Shown piece after piece: positions 25,212 through 38,309 of a DNA stretch of 64,000 bases. The stretch lies in contig NZ_JAEFCD010000003.1 of assembly GCF_016405965.1 (NCBI RefSeq), positions 124,001-188,000 on the forward strand. Direction: 5' to 3'. The position numbers and the translations under genes are program-made. Numbering within the stretch: the first letter of the stretch is position 1; every line of letters begins with the position of its first letter. Source of the stretch: Alteromonas sp. IB21 (GTDB taxonomy: Bacteria; Pseudomonadota; Gammaproteobacteria; Enterobacterales; Alteromonadaceae). Under the pieces are notes generated by a model. The model had not been told where the DNA came from and made no database searches. It saw only the letters and a program-made list of their open reading frames with translations.

Positions 25212-25428
25212 GCTATTCCAATGATTTGTTAGTCAATAATGCTTTTCAATTTGGAGAGTATCGACTTTGGGCGTGTTACAAAAATCAATACATCCACGCT
25301 AATAGTTGCGCAGTATAGCAATGTTACAAATAAAATTCGTAGCCACATCGTTATGCGCTTTCACTTCATGGTTGCCTCTGGTAGTTTAATCGCTGTCAAA
25401 ATAAAAACAGATAGGCGCTTCAGCAACC

Positions 25429-26340
25429 ATGTATTTGAACTATTTCGGGTTAAATGACAATCCTTTTTCGATTGCGCCTAACCCCGATTATTTGTATATG
25501 AGCCCAAGGCACAAAGAGGCGTTAGCTCATTTAACCTTTGGTCTTAGGGAAAGTGGCGGTTTTGTGATGCTCACAGGCGAGGTGGGTACAGGAAAAACAA
25601 CGGTTTCACGAAAGTTATTACAGCAACTACCAGATAATACGCAGGTAGCCATGATCCTAAACCCTACGCTGTCAGCCCTTGAGTTGTTGGCAACGGTTTG
25701 TGATGAATTAGGATTGCCGTACACGCCTGAAAAAGCGAGCCTAAAGTATTTTACCGATCTTATTTTGTCTAAGCTGGCAGAAAACCATCAGTCTGGTGTA
25801 AATACGGTTTTGATGGTCGATGAAGCACAGCATTTGATGCCAGAAGTGCTTGAGCAGCTTCGTCTATTAACTAACCTTGAAACGAATCGAGAAAAACTGT
25901 TGAAGGTAGTGCTAATTGGTCAGCCTGAACTGCAACAGTTGTTAAAACGCAATGAATTACGCCAGCTTGCACAGCGCATAACCGCTCGTTATCACTTACT
26001 TCCTTTAACTGCACCAGAAGTAAGCGCTTATATAGCACATCGCTTAAGCGTTGCCGAAGGTGATATCAGTATTTTCAGTAAGTCTACGTTACGCGCGGTG
26101 CATCAAATTACCGGAGGAATTCCAAGAGTAATTAATTTGCTGTGCGATCGGGCATTAACCTTATCTTTCACTAAGCAGCATGCGGTTGTGCAAAAGCCAA
26201 TTTTCTTGGCCGCGGCAGAGCAAATCTTAGGTGAGGATGTAGTAAGTCAGCGAGTACAGAGTCAGCGCAAGTGGTACTTGATGATGGCGTTTGCATTGGC
26301 GGTGTGTTGTGGTTACGGGCTAGGGAGTTTGTATGTCTAA
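25429..26340 (+). CDS. gspA: ExeA/GspA-like AAA ATPase of type II secretion assembly
   Basis: A 303-residue protein. Residues 1-265 form an ATPase of the ExeA group: MYLNYFGLNDNPFSIAPNPDYLYMS at the start, Walker A TGEVGTGKTT at about 49-58, Walker B VLMVDEAQHL at about 126-135. One hydrophobic segment (about 283-302) follows, ending the protein; the usual periplasmic peptidoglycan-binding part of ExeA is missing. ExeA with ExeB helps place the secretin in the outer membrane. It overlaps the next gene by eight bases, and that gene is GspB-like, so the two work as a complex. Confidence 0.85.
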   Translation: MYLNYFGLNDNPFSIAPNPDYLYMSPRHKEALAHLTFGLRESGGFVMLTGEVGTGKTTVSRKLLQQLPDNTQVAMILNPTLSALELLATVCDELGLPYTPEKASLKYFTDLILSKLAENHQSGVNTVLMVDEAQHLMPEVLEQLRLLTNLETNREKLLKVVLIGQPELQQLLKRNELRQLAQRITARYHLLPLTAPEVSAYIAHRLSVAEGDISIFSKSTLRAVHQITGGIPRVINLLCDRALTLSFTKQHAVVQKPIFLAAAEQILGEDVVSQRVQSQRKWYLMMAFALAVCCGYGLGSLYV

Positions 26341-27574
26341 TATCGTTGCCATTGAAAGCTTAACGCCTGGCATGGTGATAGTTCAAATAACTAAACAGAA
26401 CGGGCCAGTAAAAATAAGAAAGTCGGGCTTGGTGACCAGTGATGCCATGGTTCAAGGGCTGTCTGAGATGGGCGTACAGGAAGTTGAAATAGACCCTGAA
26501 CAAACCGTTGAAATTGCCCCTGCGGCAACGCGCCACAGGACCCAAACTCAAGCGCTACTGCGTGGTGAGCACGACACTACCGCTAAGTTTGATAAATCGC
26601 TTAATGAGCAGTTTAATCGCAGTTTATTTTTACCAACGGTGGAAGGGTTACCATCGGCATGGAAGCTGTATACCAAGCAATTTGGGCTGTTTGCTGTCGT
26701 TATCCTTGTCGGTTTGTGTATTGGTTTTTCAGCTGCGACGACTGAGCGTTGGTGGCCGTTATTAGTATCGCAATCCCTTATTAGTGAGAATGTCACGAAC
26801 AAAAATACGGATAAAAGCAAAACCGCCTCATCTGCCCCTGAACAGATCGCGGCACAAGGCGGCCGCAATGAAAATATCGAGCTGGTTAATGAGGTGAATG
26901 CTGCTTCAGAAACCCAATTAAATAGCCAGAATACAGGTCAGGGAAATAGTGCTAATGATGTAGCGAATGCACAAACCCAGTTAGGGCAAAACAACAATTC
27001 GGCTAACGGTGTGACTTATAATCAGCGAGACACAGCGAGCGAAGATTTTATTGCAGGGAACAACCAGCGTGGCAGTGTGAATGATGTAAATAACCCTGCA
27101 CAAGCCACAAACCCTGCTTTTAACAGTGGCTATGAACAAACTCAGCAAACGGGCCAACCGCCAGGTGCAGTTTCACAGGATTATGAAGGAAAGGTGCTAA
27201 ATGAAGGTGCCTCTCAATCAGATGTATCTGTTTCTCCAGAGCTGATGGCCCGCTTTAACGCGGCTGTTGAGGCGCTTGATACAAAAGCGCAAGATAACGA
27301 GCAACCAAGAGAAAATACAGTAACGGTAAAAGACGATATTCCTCGTGTTGATCAGTTACCCGTTCGTTTACTAACAAGGCTTCCATCGATGAACTTCAGT
27401 GCTCATATGTATGCGTCTCGTCCCGCAGACCGATGGGTGAGGGTCAACGGACGTCAGGTCGGCGAGGGGGATTGGATTGCCGATAGGGTGCAAATAGTAA
27501 ATATTGAAGCCCAGCGCGTGGTACTTTCATTTGAAGATGAGCTTTTTACCATGGCAGCGCTGACAGATTGGTAA
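26333..27574 (+). CDS. gspB: GspB-like protein with an N-terminal DUF3391-like domain
   Basis: 413 residues. The first 60 (IESLTPGMVIVQITKQNGPVKIRKSGLV, then LSEMGVQEVEID) resemble the DUF3391 domain normally found at the start of HD-GYP proteins. A membrane helix (about 117-135) and a long Asn/Gln-rich periplasmic linker (about 145-330) follow. The end (LLTRLPSMNFSAHMYASRPADRWVRVNGRQVGEGDWI, then VVLSFEDELFTM) is the GspB C-terminal domain. It partners GspA in type II secretin assembly. The fused N-terminal domain is unusual and also occurs in the HD-GYP gene facing it. Confidence 0.85.
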   Translation: MSNIVAIESLTPGMVIVQITKQNGPVKIRKSGLVTSDAMVQGLSEMGVQEVEIDPEQTVEIAPAATRHRTQTQALLRGEHDTTAKFDKSLNEQFNRSLFLPTVEGLPSAWKLYTKQFGLFAVVILVGLCIGFSAATTERWWPLLVSQSLISENVTNKNTDKSKTASSAPEQIAAQGGRNENIELVNEVNAASETQLNSQNTGQGNSANDVANAQTQLGQNNNSANGVTYNQRDTASEDFIAGNNQRGSVNDVNNPAQATNPAFNSGYEQTQQTGQPPGAVSQDYEGKVLNEGASQSDVSVSPELMARFNAAVEALDTKAQDNEQPRENTVTVKDDIPRVDQLPVRLLTRLPSMNFSAHMYASRPADRWVRVNGRQVGEGDWIADRVQIVNIEAQRVVLSFEDELFTMAALTDW

Positions 27575-27634
27575 TGGCTTATATCGGATAGAAAACTAAC
27601 ACCCGTTTTAAATGCGCGATGCTAAAAGACAAAT

Positions 27635-27676
27635 AAAGCCTGATTCAATGCACTTTCAAAATCAGGCTTTTTTTTC
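27635..27676. terminator. Hairpin terminator after gspB
   Basis: AAAGCCTGATT (27635-27645) and AATCAGGCTTT (27660-27670), then a T run. It lies between convergent genes. Confidence 0.85.
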
Positions 27677-27746
27677 CGCTCAGTGATGAATTTAACCTCA
27701 AGGAGAGACGTCATCAGGGCTTTGGTATAGACCCCTTACTGATATT

Positions 27747-28937
27747 TCATATTGGTATCTGGTTTACAAAAACATCTCTGAAAAACTTAGGCAAGTTCAA
27801 GCTAAACTCTTCTGGCCGCACGCCTGAAACAATCTCATCCTCATACAAGCTTAAATCAATGCGCTTAACCTCATTGAAGTGTTGAGAAGTAACACTGTAA
27901 AACGTCATAACGTGGGGGCTTACCGGATCTTTGGGGTTTATCTTACTTACAATACCAAGCTTGCCGCTTTTAAGCCTGACCAGCGAGCCAACCGGATGTA
28001 CACCAATACATTGAATGAATTGTTTGACCAAGTCTTGATCTAAATTCTCTGCTGCAGTCAGGCGCTTAAGTGCTTGAGTCGGAGTAATACTCTCTTTATG
28101 TGAACGGTTAGATGTCATTGCATCATAGGCATCAACAATAGCCGCAATACGGGCATACTCAGAAATTTCTTCGCCAACTAAGCCTCTTGGATAGCCGCTT
28201 CCATCTATGCGCTCGTGATGCTCTTCGATTATCCGCAGGGATAAGTCGGATATGTCCCCACATTGCTCGACGAGGTCAACGCCTATTTGCACATGAGTCT
28301 TCATTACTTCCCAGTCGCCTTGGGCGAACTCGCCTTTACCGTTGCGAATTTCATCTGGAAGCGAAGACATTCCGATGTCCATCAGTAGAGTACCTAAGCT
28401 TACTTGTTCGATAATATCTCTGTCGTAACCAAGAAATTCGCAAAATATACCGCTTAGCACGCTACAGTTGATGCTGTGTTCAAGAAGATATTGGTCTGTG
28501 TCTTTGATCATGGTAAGACAGCTAAGCGCATCTTTATTGTCAAAAACACTTTCGATAAGACTATGTGACAGTGACTCCATGGGAGATAAGTCTTTTACCG
28601 CTCCGTTTTTAAGCGACTTTAAAAAATTACTTTGTATAGAGAGTGCGCTGCTATAGAGGTCGTTTGCTTGGTTGATGGAATCACGTCCCACAGGCTTAGC
28701 TTTGGGTTTAGGGACTTCTGATTCAACAGGTTGTTCTGGCTTATTTTCTTTTGTGCTGTGCTTTGACTTTGTAAGGTCCACCTCTACGCGTAAGATACCT
28801 TTTGATTTAAGGCTATCGATAATGGCTTGGGTCTTCACAATACCTTTAGAGCGCATTCTGAGCGAGCCAGTCTGTTCAAGCACTTGATTGACGTACATTC
28901 CCGGCTGCAATTCATCAATAGGCACCTGCTCTAGCAT
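27747..28937 (-). CDS. HD-GYP domain protein with DUF3391, altered HD motif
   Basis: 396 residues from ATG 28937 (AGGAGAG upstream). DUF3391 occupies about residues 1-60, a Lys/Pro linker about 60-85, and an HD-GYP domain about 145-320. HD-GYP enzymes break down cyclic di-GMP. The GYP signature HHERIDGSGYP (240-250), H154, H215 and DAYDAMTS (269-276) are present, but the HD motif reads LLMDIGM (184-190), so the His of the metal site is Met. It may be an inactive phosphodiesterase used as a c-di-GMP sensor. It faces the GspAB pair, and its DUF3391 resembles the GspB N-terminus. Confidence 0.85.
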   Translation of the reverse strand: MLEQVPIDELQPGMYVNQVLEQTGSLRMRSKGIVKTQAIIDSLKSKGILRVEVDLTKSKHSTKENKPEQPVESEVPKPKAKPVGRDSINQANDLYSSALSIQSNFLKSLKNGAVKDLSPMESLSHSLIESVFDNKDALSCLTMIKDTDQYLLEHSINCSVLSGIFCEFLGYDRDIIEQVSLGTLLMDIGMSSLPDEIRNGKGEFAQGDWEVMKTHVQIGVDLVEQCGDISDLSLRIIEEHHERIDGSGYPRGLVGEEISEYARIAAIVDAYDAMTSNRSHKESITPTQALKRLTAAENLDQDLVKQFIQCIGVHPVGSLVRLKSGKLGIVSKINPKDPVSPHVMTFYSVTSQHFNEVKRIDLSLYEDEIVSGVRPEEFSLNLPKFFRDVFVNQIPI

Positions 28938-29134
28938 TATCTCTCCTGTGAGGCATATTACTGCCAAAACCATCTACTACAATAGAAACGAATAGTACGA
29001 TATTCCAATAGAAAAAGTGAGGTGTTTACGCATCTTTCGTATAAATAATAGTGAATATAAGTTTTAGTTCAACGTTCTATCGACTGGCCGTCTGTAAGAT
29101 ACGGCGAGCTATCGGGGGCCGCACGGTTGAAACA

Positions 29135-29163
29135 AAAAAGAGCGCTATTTCAGCGCTCTTTTT
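29135..29163. terminator. Terminator of the leu operon
   Basis: AAAAAGAGCGCT (29135-29146), loop, AGCGCTCTTTTT (29152-29163). It lies 35 bases after leuD and has a U tract in its direction. Confidence 0.9.
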
Positions 29164-29197
29164 GAACTTTGCTTATGAAAGAGTTTGAAACCCTATT

Positions 29198-29803
29198 TTA
29201 TAACCACGCTGGCTGGTTTTTTTCAAATGCTTCAATTGCGTTGGTTAGCTCGAGCGTTTGCCCTATCGCGTCCAACCCCTTGATTAGGTTATTTTTATGA
29301 TGTTCCGCTATTTCAAAGCTAAAGCTAGTTTCGTCAAAGCTTACAGTTTGAGCGGGTAAGTCTACGGTTATGTTAACCGCAGGATTAGCTTTTACCGCAG
29401 CAAACACTGCGTCCATTTGCGCGCTAGATAACGCCACTGGTACTAACTGGTTGTTAATACAGTTTCCGTAAAAAATGTCGGCAAAGCTGGTGGCAATAAC
29501 CGTTTTAAAACCAAAGTCGGCAAGTGCCCACGGCGCGTGTTCACGGCTTGAACCACAACCAAAGTTTTCGCGAGCTAGCAAAATACTGGCGCCTTTGTGT
29601 TCTGGCTTATTCAATGCAAACGCCGGGTTTGGCTCTTTTTCTTCCAAATCTAAATAGCGCCAGTCGTGAAAGAGGTGCTTACCGTAACCAGCACGGGTTA
29701 CACCCGTTAAAAACTGCTTTGGAATGATTTGGTCAGTATCGACATTGGCTTGATCAAGAGGCGCTGCGATGCCTGTGTGTTGTGTAAAACCTTGTTCAGA
29801 CAT
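29198..29803 (-). CDS. leuD: LeuD: isopropylmalate isomerase small subunit
   Basis: 201-residue small subunit that, with LeuC, isomerises 2-isopropylmalate to 3-isopropylmalate in leucine synthesis. Typical segments: [18 protein letters not shown] at about residues 14-31 and [21 protein letters not shown] at about 73-93. Normal length. Last gene of leuABCD, four bases after leuC, followed by a terminator. Confidence 0.98.
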   Translation of the reverse strand: MSEQGFTQHTGIAAPLDQANVDTDQIIPKQFLTGVTRAGYGKHLFHDWRYLDLEEKEPNPAFALNKPEHKGASILLARENFGCGSSREHAPWALADFGFKTVIATSFADIFYGNCINNQLVPVALSSAQMDAVFAAVKANPAVNITVDLPAQTVSFDETSFSFEIAEHHKNNLIKGLDAIGQTLELTNAIEAFEKNQPAWL

Positions 29804-29806
29804 AAC

Positions 29807-31207
29807 TTACTCCTGATAATCTCTAACGTCAGCAAAGCGACCAGTAATCGCTGCAGCCGCTGCCATGGCTGGGCTAACTAAGTGTGTGCGTGCCCCACGG
29901 CCTTGACGGCCTTCAAAGTTACGGTTACTGGTAGAAGCACATCTATCGCCCGCCACCAATTTGTCATCGTTCATACCAAGGCACATAGAACAGCCTGGTA
30001 AACGCCATTCAAAGCCAGCGTCGATAAAGATTTTATCTAACCCTTCTTCTTCCGCCTGACGTTTAACCGCACCCGAGCCTGGTACCACGATGGCGGTAAC
30101 CGAATCTGCGACCTTACCGCGCTTAGCAATTTGTGCAGCGGCGCGCATATCTTCAATTCGTCCGTTGGTACAAGAGCCGATAAATACGTGGTTTACTGAA
30201 ACGTCAGCTAGCTTTTCGCCGGGTTTCAAGCCCATATAGGCTAATGCTTTCACTGCACTTTCTTTCTCAATCGGGTCGCTGAAATCTTCAGGTGCAGGTA
30301 CAGGTGTGTTTACGCCAATAACCTGGCCTGGGTTTGTACCCCAAGTAACCTGAGGAGCAATATCTGCCGCTTCAAGTTCAACTACAGTGTCAAAGGTAGC
30401 GCCCTCTTCGGTGTACAGGGTTTTCCAGTAAGCGACTGCGTCTTCCCAGTCTTGGCCTTTAGGCGCGTATTCTCGGCCTTCAAGGTAAGCAAAGGTTTTC
30501 TCGTCCGGTGTAACAAGACCGGCTTTCGCGCCAGCTTCAATACTCATGTTACACACCGTCATGCGCTCTTCCATGCTTAAACCGCGAATAGCTTCACCCG
30601 CGTATTCAATGACATGACCGGTAGCGCCGGCATGGCCAATCTTCCCAATAATGGCAAGGATTATGTCTTTTGCGGTGATGCCAACAGGAAGCTTACCATT
30701 TACGTTGATAAGCATGCTCTTCGCGCGGCTTTGCTTAAGGGTTTGCGTAGCCAGTACGTGCTCTACCTGAGAGGTACCAATACCAAACGCCAGCGCGCCA
30801 AATGCACCGTGGGTAGCTGTGTGTGAATCACCACATACCACCGTCATACCCGGCTGGATCAAGCCCAATTCAGGGCCCATTACGTGCACGATACCTTGCT
30901 TTTGGTGACCCACTGGAAATAGCTGAATACCGTGTTCTTCACAGTTGGTCGCTAAGGTTTGTAGTTGAAGCGCGTTAGCTGGTCCACATGCGTCGATTGC
31001 CAGTGAACGGGTTGATATGCTGTGATCCATGGTGCCAACAGTGCGATCAGGGCGACGTACTTTACGGCCTTTTTCGTTAAGGCCAGCAAATGCCTGAGGT
31101 GACGTCACTTCATGAATTAAATGGCGATCGATATAAATTAAGCTGTCTTCACCAATTTGGTCGATAATGTGGGCTTGCCACACTTTGTCATATAAGGTCT
31201 TGGCCAT
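29807..31207 (-). CDS. leuC: LeuC: isopropylmalate isomerase large subunit
   Basis: 466-residue aconitase-family subunit carrying the 4Fe-4S cluster. Cluster cysteines are in FIGSCTNGR and in [11 protein letters not shown] near the C-terminus. Other family blocks: [36 protein letters not shown] and [21 protein letters not shown]. Normal length. It lies nine bases after leuB, in the leu operon. Confidence 0.98.
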   Translation of the reverse strand: MAKTLYDKVWQAHIIDQIGEDSLIYIDRHLIHEVTSPQAFAGLNEKGRKVRRPDRTVGTMDHSISTRSLAIDACGPANALQLQTLATNCEEHGIQLFPVGHQKQGIVHVMGPELGLIQPGMTVVCGDSHTATHGAFGALAFGIGTSQVEHVLATQTLKQSRAKSMLINVNGKLPVGITAKDIILAIIGKIGHAGATGHVIEYAGEAIRGLSMEERMTVCNMSIEAGAKAGLVTPDEKTFAYLEGREYAPKGQDWEDAVAYWKTLYTEEGATFDTVVELEAADIAPQVTWGTNPGQVIGVNTPVPAPEDFSDPIEKESAVKALAYMGLKPGEKLADVSVNHVFIGSCTNGRIEDMRAAAQIAKRGKVADSVTAIVVPGSGAVKRQAEEEGLDKIFIDAGFEWRLPGCSMCLGMNDDKLVAGDRCASTSNRNFEGRQGRGARTHLVSPAMAAAAAITGRFADVRDYQE

Positions 31208-31216
31208 GAGGTGTTT

Positions 31217-32314
<1,098 letters not shown>

Positions 32315-33874
32315 TTATACTCCTGCAACGCGTTCTTGTTGATTTTTTTGCTGATCAATTTGATCGGCTAAATATGTGTTGTTTAATACAAAGATAAGGG
32401 CTTTAACGCCGGCTTCCACAATATCTGTAGCCAAGCCGATTCCATGGAAACGACGGCCTTTATAGGTAGCGATAACGCTCACTTGCGCCAAAGCGTCGGC
32501 ACCTTCACCTTTTGAATCTAATTTAAAGTCGACAACTTCTAAATCTTCGTGACCTAGTATAGACATGATGGCCTTATAAGCCGCATCTACCGGGCCGTTT
32601 CCAATACTAGACTGGGTAATCTCTTCAGTGCCCACTTTCATTTTAACGGTGGCGCTTGGAATGATTTCACGTCCAGAGTTAGCTTGAAGATAAAGCAACT
32701 GGAAATGTGCCTGGTCGTGTTTCTGTTTATCGAAGAACAACAAGGCTTCAAGGTCGTAGTCGTACACTTGGCCTTTTTTATCTGCTAACTTCAAGAATGC
32801 GTCGTATACCGCCTCTAAATCATAGTCTTCAGCTTTGTAGCCAAGTTCTGTTAATCGGTGTTTAATAACATGGCGTCCAGAACGTGACGTTAGGTTAAGA
32901 TTGTTCTTATTAATGCCCACACTTTCTGGTGTCATGATTTCATAGGTATTTTGCGCTTTTAAGACACCGTCTTGGTGAATACCAGATGAGTGGCTAAACG
33001 CGTTCGCGCCAACAATCGCTTTGTTAGCCTGAACGGGCATATTACAAAGCTGGCTGACTAACTTTGAAGTACGTGAAATTTCGGTAGAGTTGATATTAGT
33101 GTCGAAGCCCAACATGTTCTTACGGGTTTGTAAGATCATGGCAATCTCTTCAAGTGATGCGTTACCTGCACGTTCTCCAATTCCGTTAATCGTACATTCG
33201 ACCTGTCTTGCACCTTGTTCAACCGCAGCCAATGAATTTGCGACGGCTAAGCCTAAGTCGTTGTGGCAGTGTACGGAAATGGTTGCTTTGTCAATGTTTG
33301 GAACGCGGTTGAACAACTGCTGGATGATTCCACCGAACTCAGTAGGTGTGGTGTAGCCCACCGTATCGGGGATGTTAACAGTTGTCGCACCGGCATTAAT
33401 AGCGGCTTCAACCATACGGCACAAGTAATCAATATGAGTACGGCCTGCATCTTCACACGAGAACTCCACATCGTCAGTGTATTGTCTGGCGTGTTTTACC
33501 GCGTTCACTGCCATCTCGACGATTTCGTCTTGTGATTTGCGAAGCTTAGCACCTACGTGAATTTCGGAGGTGGCGATAAAGGTGTGAATACGGAATTGCT
33601 CTGCCACACTTAACGCCTGACCACAGGCATCAATATCGCCCGGTAACGCACGAGATAAACCACAAACGATAGAGTTTTTAACTTCTTTGGCAATCATTTG
33701 TACCGAACGGAAATCACCCGGTGACGAAACAGGGAAACCTGCTTCTATGATATCTACACCTAAACGCTCGAGCGCCAGCGCAATCTGTAATTTCTCTTTG
33801 GCACTTAGGCTTGCAGGTAAGGCCTGCTCACCGTCTCGCAATGTGGTATCAAAGATTTTCACTTGATTTGTCAT
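32315..33874 (-). CDS. leuA: LeuA: 2-isopropylmalate synthase
   Basis: 519-residue first enzyme of leucine synthesis, joining acetyl-CoA and 2-oxoisovalerate. Motifs: [16 protein letters not shown] at the N-terminus, the metal-binding [14 protein letters not shown] and [15 protein letters not shown] in the barrel, and a C-terminal regulatory domain (about 390-500) for feedback inhibition by leucine. It is the first structural gene of the operon, placed just after an attenuator hairpin and a leucine-rich leader peptide. Confidence 0.98.
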   Translation of the reverse strand: MTNQVKIFDTTLRDGEQALPASLSAKEKLQIALALERLGVDIIEAGFPVSSPGDFRSVQMIAKEVKNSIVCGLSRALPGDIDACGQALSVAEQFRIHTFIATSEIHVGAKLRKSQDEIVEMAVNAVKHARQYTDDVEFSCEDAGRTHIDYLCRMVEAAINAGATTVNIPDTVGYTTPTEFGGIIQQLFNRVPNIDKATISVHCHNDLGLAVANSLAAVEQGARQVECTINGIGERAGNASLEEIAMILQTRKNMLGFDTNINSTEISRTSKLVSQLCNMPVQANKAIVGANAFSHSSGIHQDGVLKAQNTYEIMTPESVGINKNNLNLTSRSGRHVIKHRLTELGYKAEDYDLEAVYDAFLKLADKKGQVYDYDLEALLFFDKQKHDQAHFQLLYLQANSGREIIPSATVKMKVGTEEITQSSIGNGPVDAAYKAIMSILGHEDLEVVDFKLDSKGEGADALAQVSVIATYKGRRFHGIGLATDIVEAGVKALIFVLNNTYLADQIDQQKNQQERVAGV

Positions 33875-33897
33875 GACGCTCTCTCAGTTGAATAGTT

Positions 33898-33928
33898 AAA
33901 AAAAAACCCGTGCTTGGCACGGGTTTTT
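33898..33928 (-). terminator. leu attenuator hairpin
   Basis: On the minus strand ACCCGTGC, loop CAA, GCACGGGT and a run of T residues directly before leuA. Its first arm can also pair with GCACGGGT at the end of the leader peptide (33954-33963), giving an antiterminator. Confidence 0.9.
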
Positions 33929-33953
33929 GTGAAATTAAATCGCTGGTCGCAAT

Positions 33954-34013
33954 CTACCCGTGCAGTCTGGCTGCCATAAGGAGTAGAGATAGAAGAAGAA
34001 AACGAGTATGCAT
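33954..34013 (-). CDS. leuL: leu leader peptide
   Basis: A 19-residue frame, MHTRFLLLSLLLMAARLHG, with seven leucine codons, six of them in a stretch of seven. It lies between the leu promoter and the attenuator. The last codons overlap the antiterminator arm: a ribosome stalled at the Leu run would leave that arm free, while one reaching the stop would cover it. The ribosome site is weak. Too short to be found by usual gene calls. Confidence 0.85.
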   Translation of the reverse strand: MHTRFLLLSLLLMAARLHG

Positions 34014-34050
34014 TTGCTGTTGTTTCTTTGCTGACCAAGTTGATAGCGAC

Positions 34051-34079
34051 AATGTACCCATGTGGCATGAAGAGGTCAA
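34051..34079 (-). promoter_or_regulatory. leu operon promoter
   Basis: TTGACC (34074-34079), 17-base spacer, TACATT (34051-34056) on the minus strand; the start of transcription would be near 34044, about 30 bases before the leader ATG. Confidence 0.75.
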
Positions 34080-34304
34080 CCATTGTTTACAATAATGAGT
34101 ATATTTTTCGTGTATAAAAGCTATCTTTTAATTATTTAGGATATTTATCCTAATCGGGATTTGAGTGAAAGGTGATTTTAAGGTGGAGAGCTTAGGGTCT
34201 TAGAGATTTTGTTGCTTTTTTCTCTTTAGGTAGGATGTTTCTACTAAAAAATATAAAATTTCTGTTTTCGGCATTTTGAGTTTTTATTCTCAATTAGTGC
34301 ATAT

Positions 34305-35075
34305 TTATTGGTCTTTTGGATTTAACGTGAAATTCTTCCAGTTTAATTGCGTCGACAAGCGCATTTCGCGAAGGGTTAATGCACGAGGTGAACGCTTTGA
34401 CTTGAAGCTCCACGCGTGGCCACAGCATGCTGCGGTTACTATAGCCTTTGAAGGCCGCAGTAATATTTTACGCTCCACAGAAAGCGCCGTTGAAGCAGAG
34501 TCATCGTCTCGCTGTGTAGTGGAGTGAATACATTCACCTGTATTAGCAAACCATCCGTTTTTGTTTAAATGAAGCTGCGTATTGTCTTGATTAACCATAT
34601 CAATAGAATCGAGTTCAATGTGCGTACCTTCAATATTTAAAACCAGAACGGGGACAACAAGGCCGTACTTGGCATTTTTTCGATACCAGGATTCCCGTTT
34701 TTCTGAATCATCTAAATGATTAATACCGGGGCATTTGGCCGATTGCTTGGCATACCAACTACCATTGTGTGTATCCACTCTTAGCGGCGATGGGTTAGAT
34801 AAAGCCTCGTTATTTACCATATATCGAGCAATGGCTTTAACGTGATAGGGCAGGCCGCCCATTCGACGCTTAAGTAAAGAAAGGTTCGTTATTTGACTGT
34901 GTGCGAGAGAGATAACTTCCCTTTCGTACAAGGCAGTACATATTTCATTAAATTGAGGGTGGCTTCCACCTAGTTCACCAGCGTCACTAAAAAAGCCAAC
35001 TTGAGTGTTGGTAGTAGAGTGGGAAAGTTCGTCGCCTGGAGCCATTAGGGTTATCAAATGCCTGTCTAGAGTCAT
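34305..35075 (-). CDS. Hypothetical 256-residue protein
   Basis: Soluble protein without signal or membrane segments, starting at ATG 35075. The sequence is mixed alpha/beta with several Trp and His residues and a basic end (WSFKSKRSPRALTLREMRLS). The segment SQITNLSLLKRRMGGLPYHVKAIARYMV could be a helix-turn-helix-like region, but this is weak. It is a single gene between the leu operon and eno, outside the usual eno-pyrG context. No family is recognised; it may be a genus-specific gene. Confidence 0.6.
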   Translation of the reverse strand: MTLDRHLITLMAPGDELSHSTTNTQVGFFSDAGELGGSHPQFNEICTALYEREVISLAHSQITNLSLLKRRMGGLPYHVKAIARYMVNNEALSNPSPLRVDTHNGSWYAKQSAKCPGINHLDDSEKRESWYRKNAKYGLVVPVLVLNIEGTHIELDSIDMVNQDNTQLHLNKNGWFANTGECIHSTTQRDDDSASTALSVERKILLRPSKAIVTAACCGHAWSFKSKRSPRALTLREMRLSTQLNWKNFTLNPKDQ

Positions 35076-35145
35076 TTAACACTACCAAGATTCAGCGTTT
35101 GATGCTACACGGTTTAATTAAACAGCGTGAAAAACAGACAAAAAA

Positions 35146-35164
35146 AGCCGCTATATTAAGCGGC
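35146..35164 (-). terminator. eno terminator
   Basis: GCCGCT/AGCGGC hairpin with a six-base loop, followed on the minus strand by seven T residues; 26 bases after eno. Confidence 0.9.
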
Positions 35165-35189
35165 CTTTCATCATTTTAATAGGGGTAAC

Positions 35190-36491
<1,302 letters not shown>

Positions 36492-36541
36492 TCAACAATT
36501 GAATGGGGCGCAACGGGAGAGAGCGCCCCTTTTATTAGAAA

Positions 36542-38218
<1,677 letters not shown>

Positions 38219-38268
38219 TTAGAACAAAACCAGCTACACTTTGGACGGGGCGATAGTATACGCAAATT

Positions 38269-38299
38269 CATGTGGGCAGACAATCAATTTGCCCACATG
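38269..38299. terminator. Hairpin between mutS end and pyrG promoter region
   Basis: CATGTGGGCA (38269-38278) and TGCCCACATG (38290-38299). It lies just after the mutS stop, but the T run is poor, so the terminator role is uncertain. Confidence 0.5.
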
Positions 38300-38309
38300 A
38301 TGCACAATT

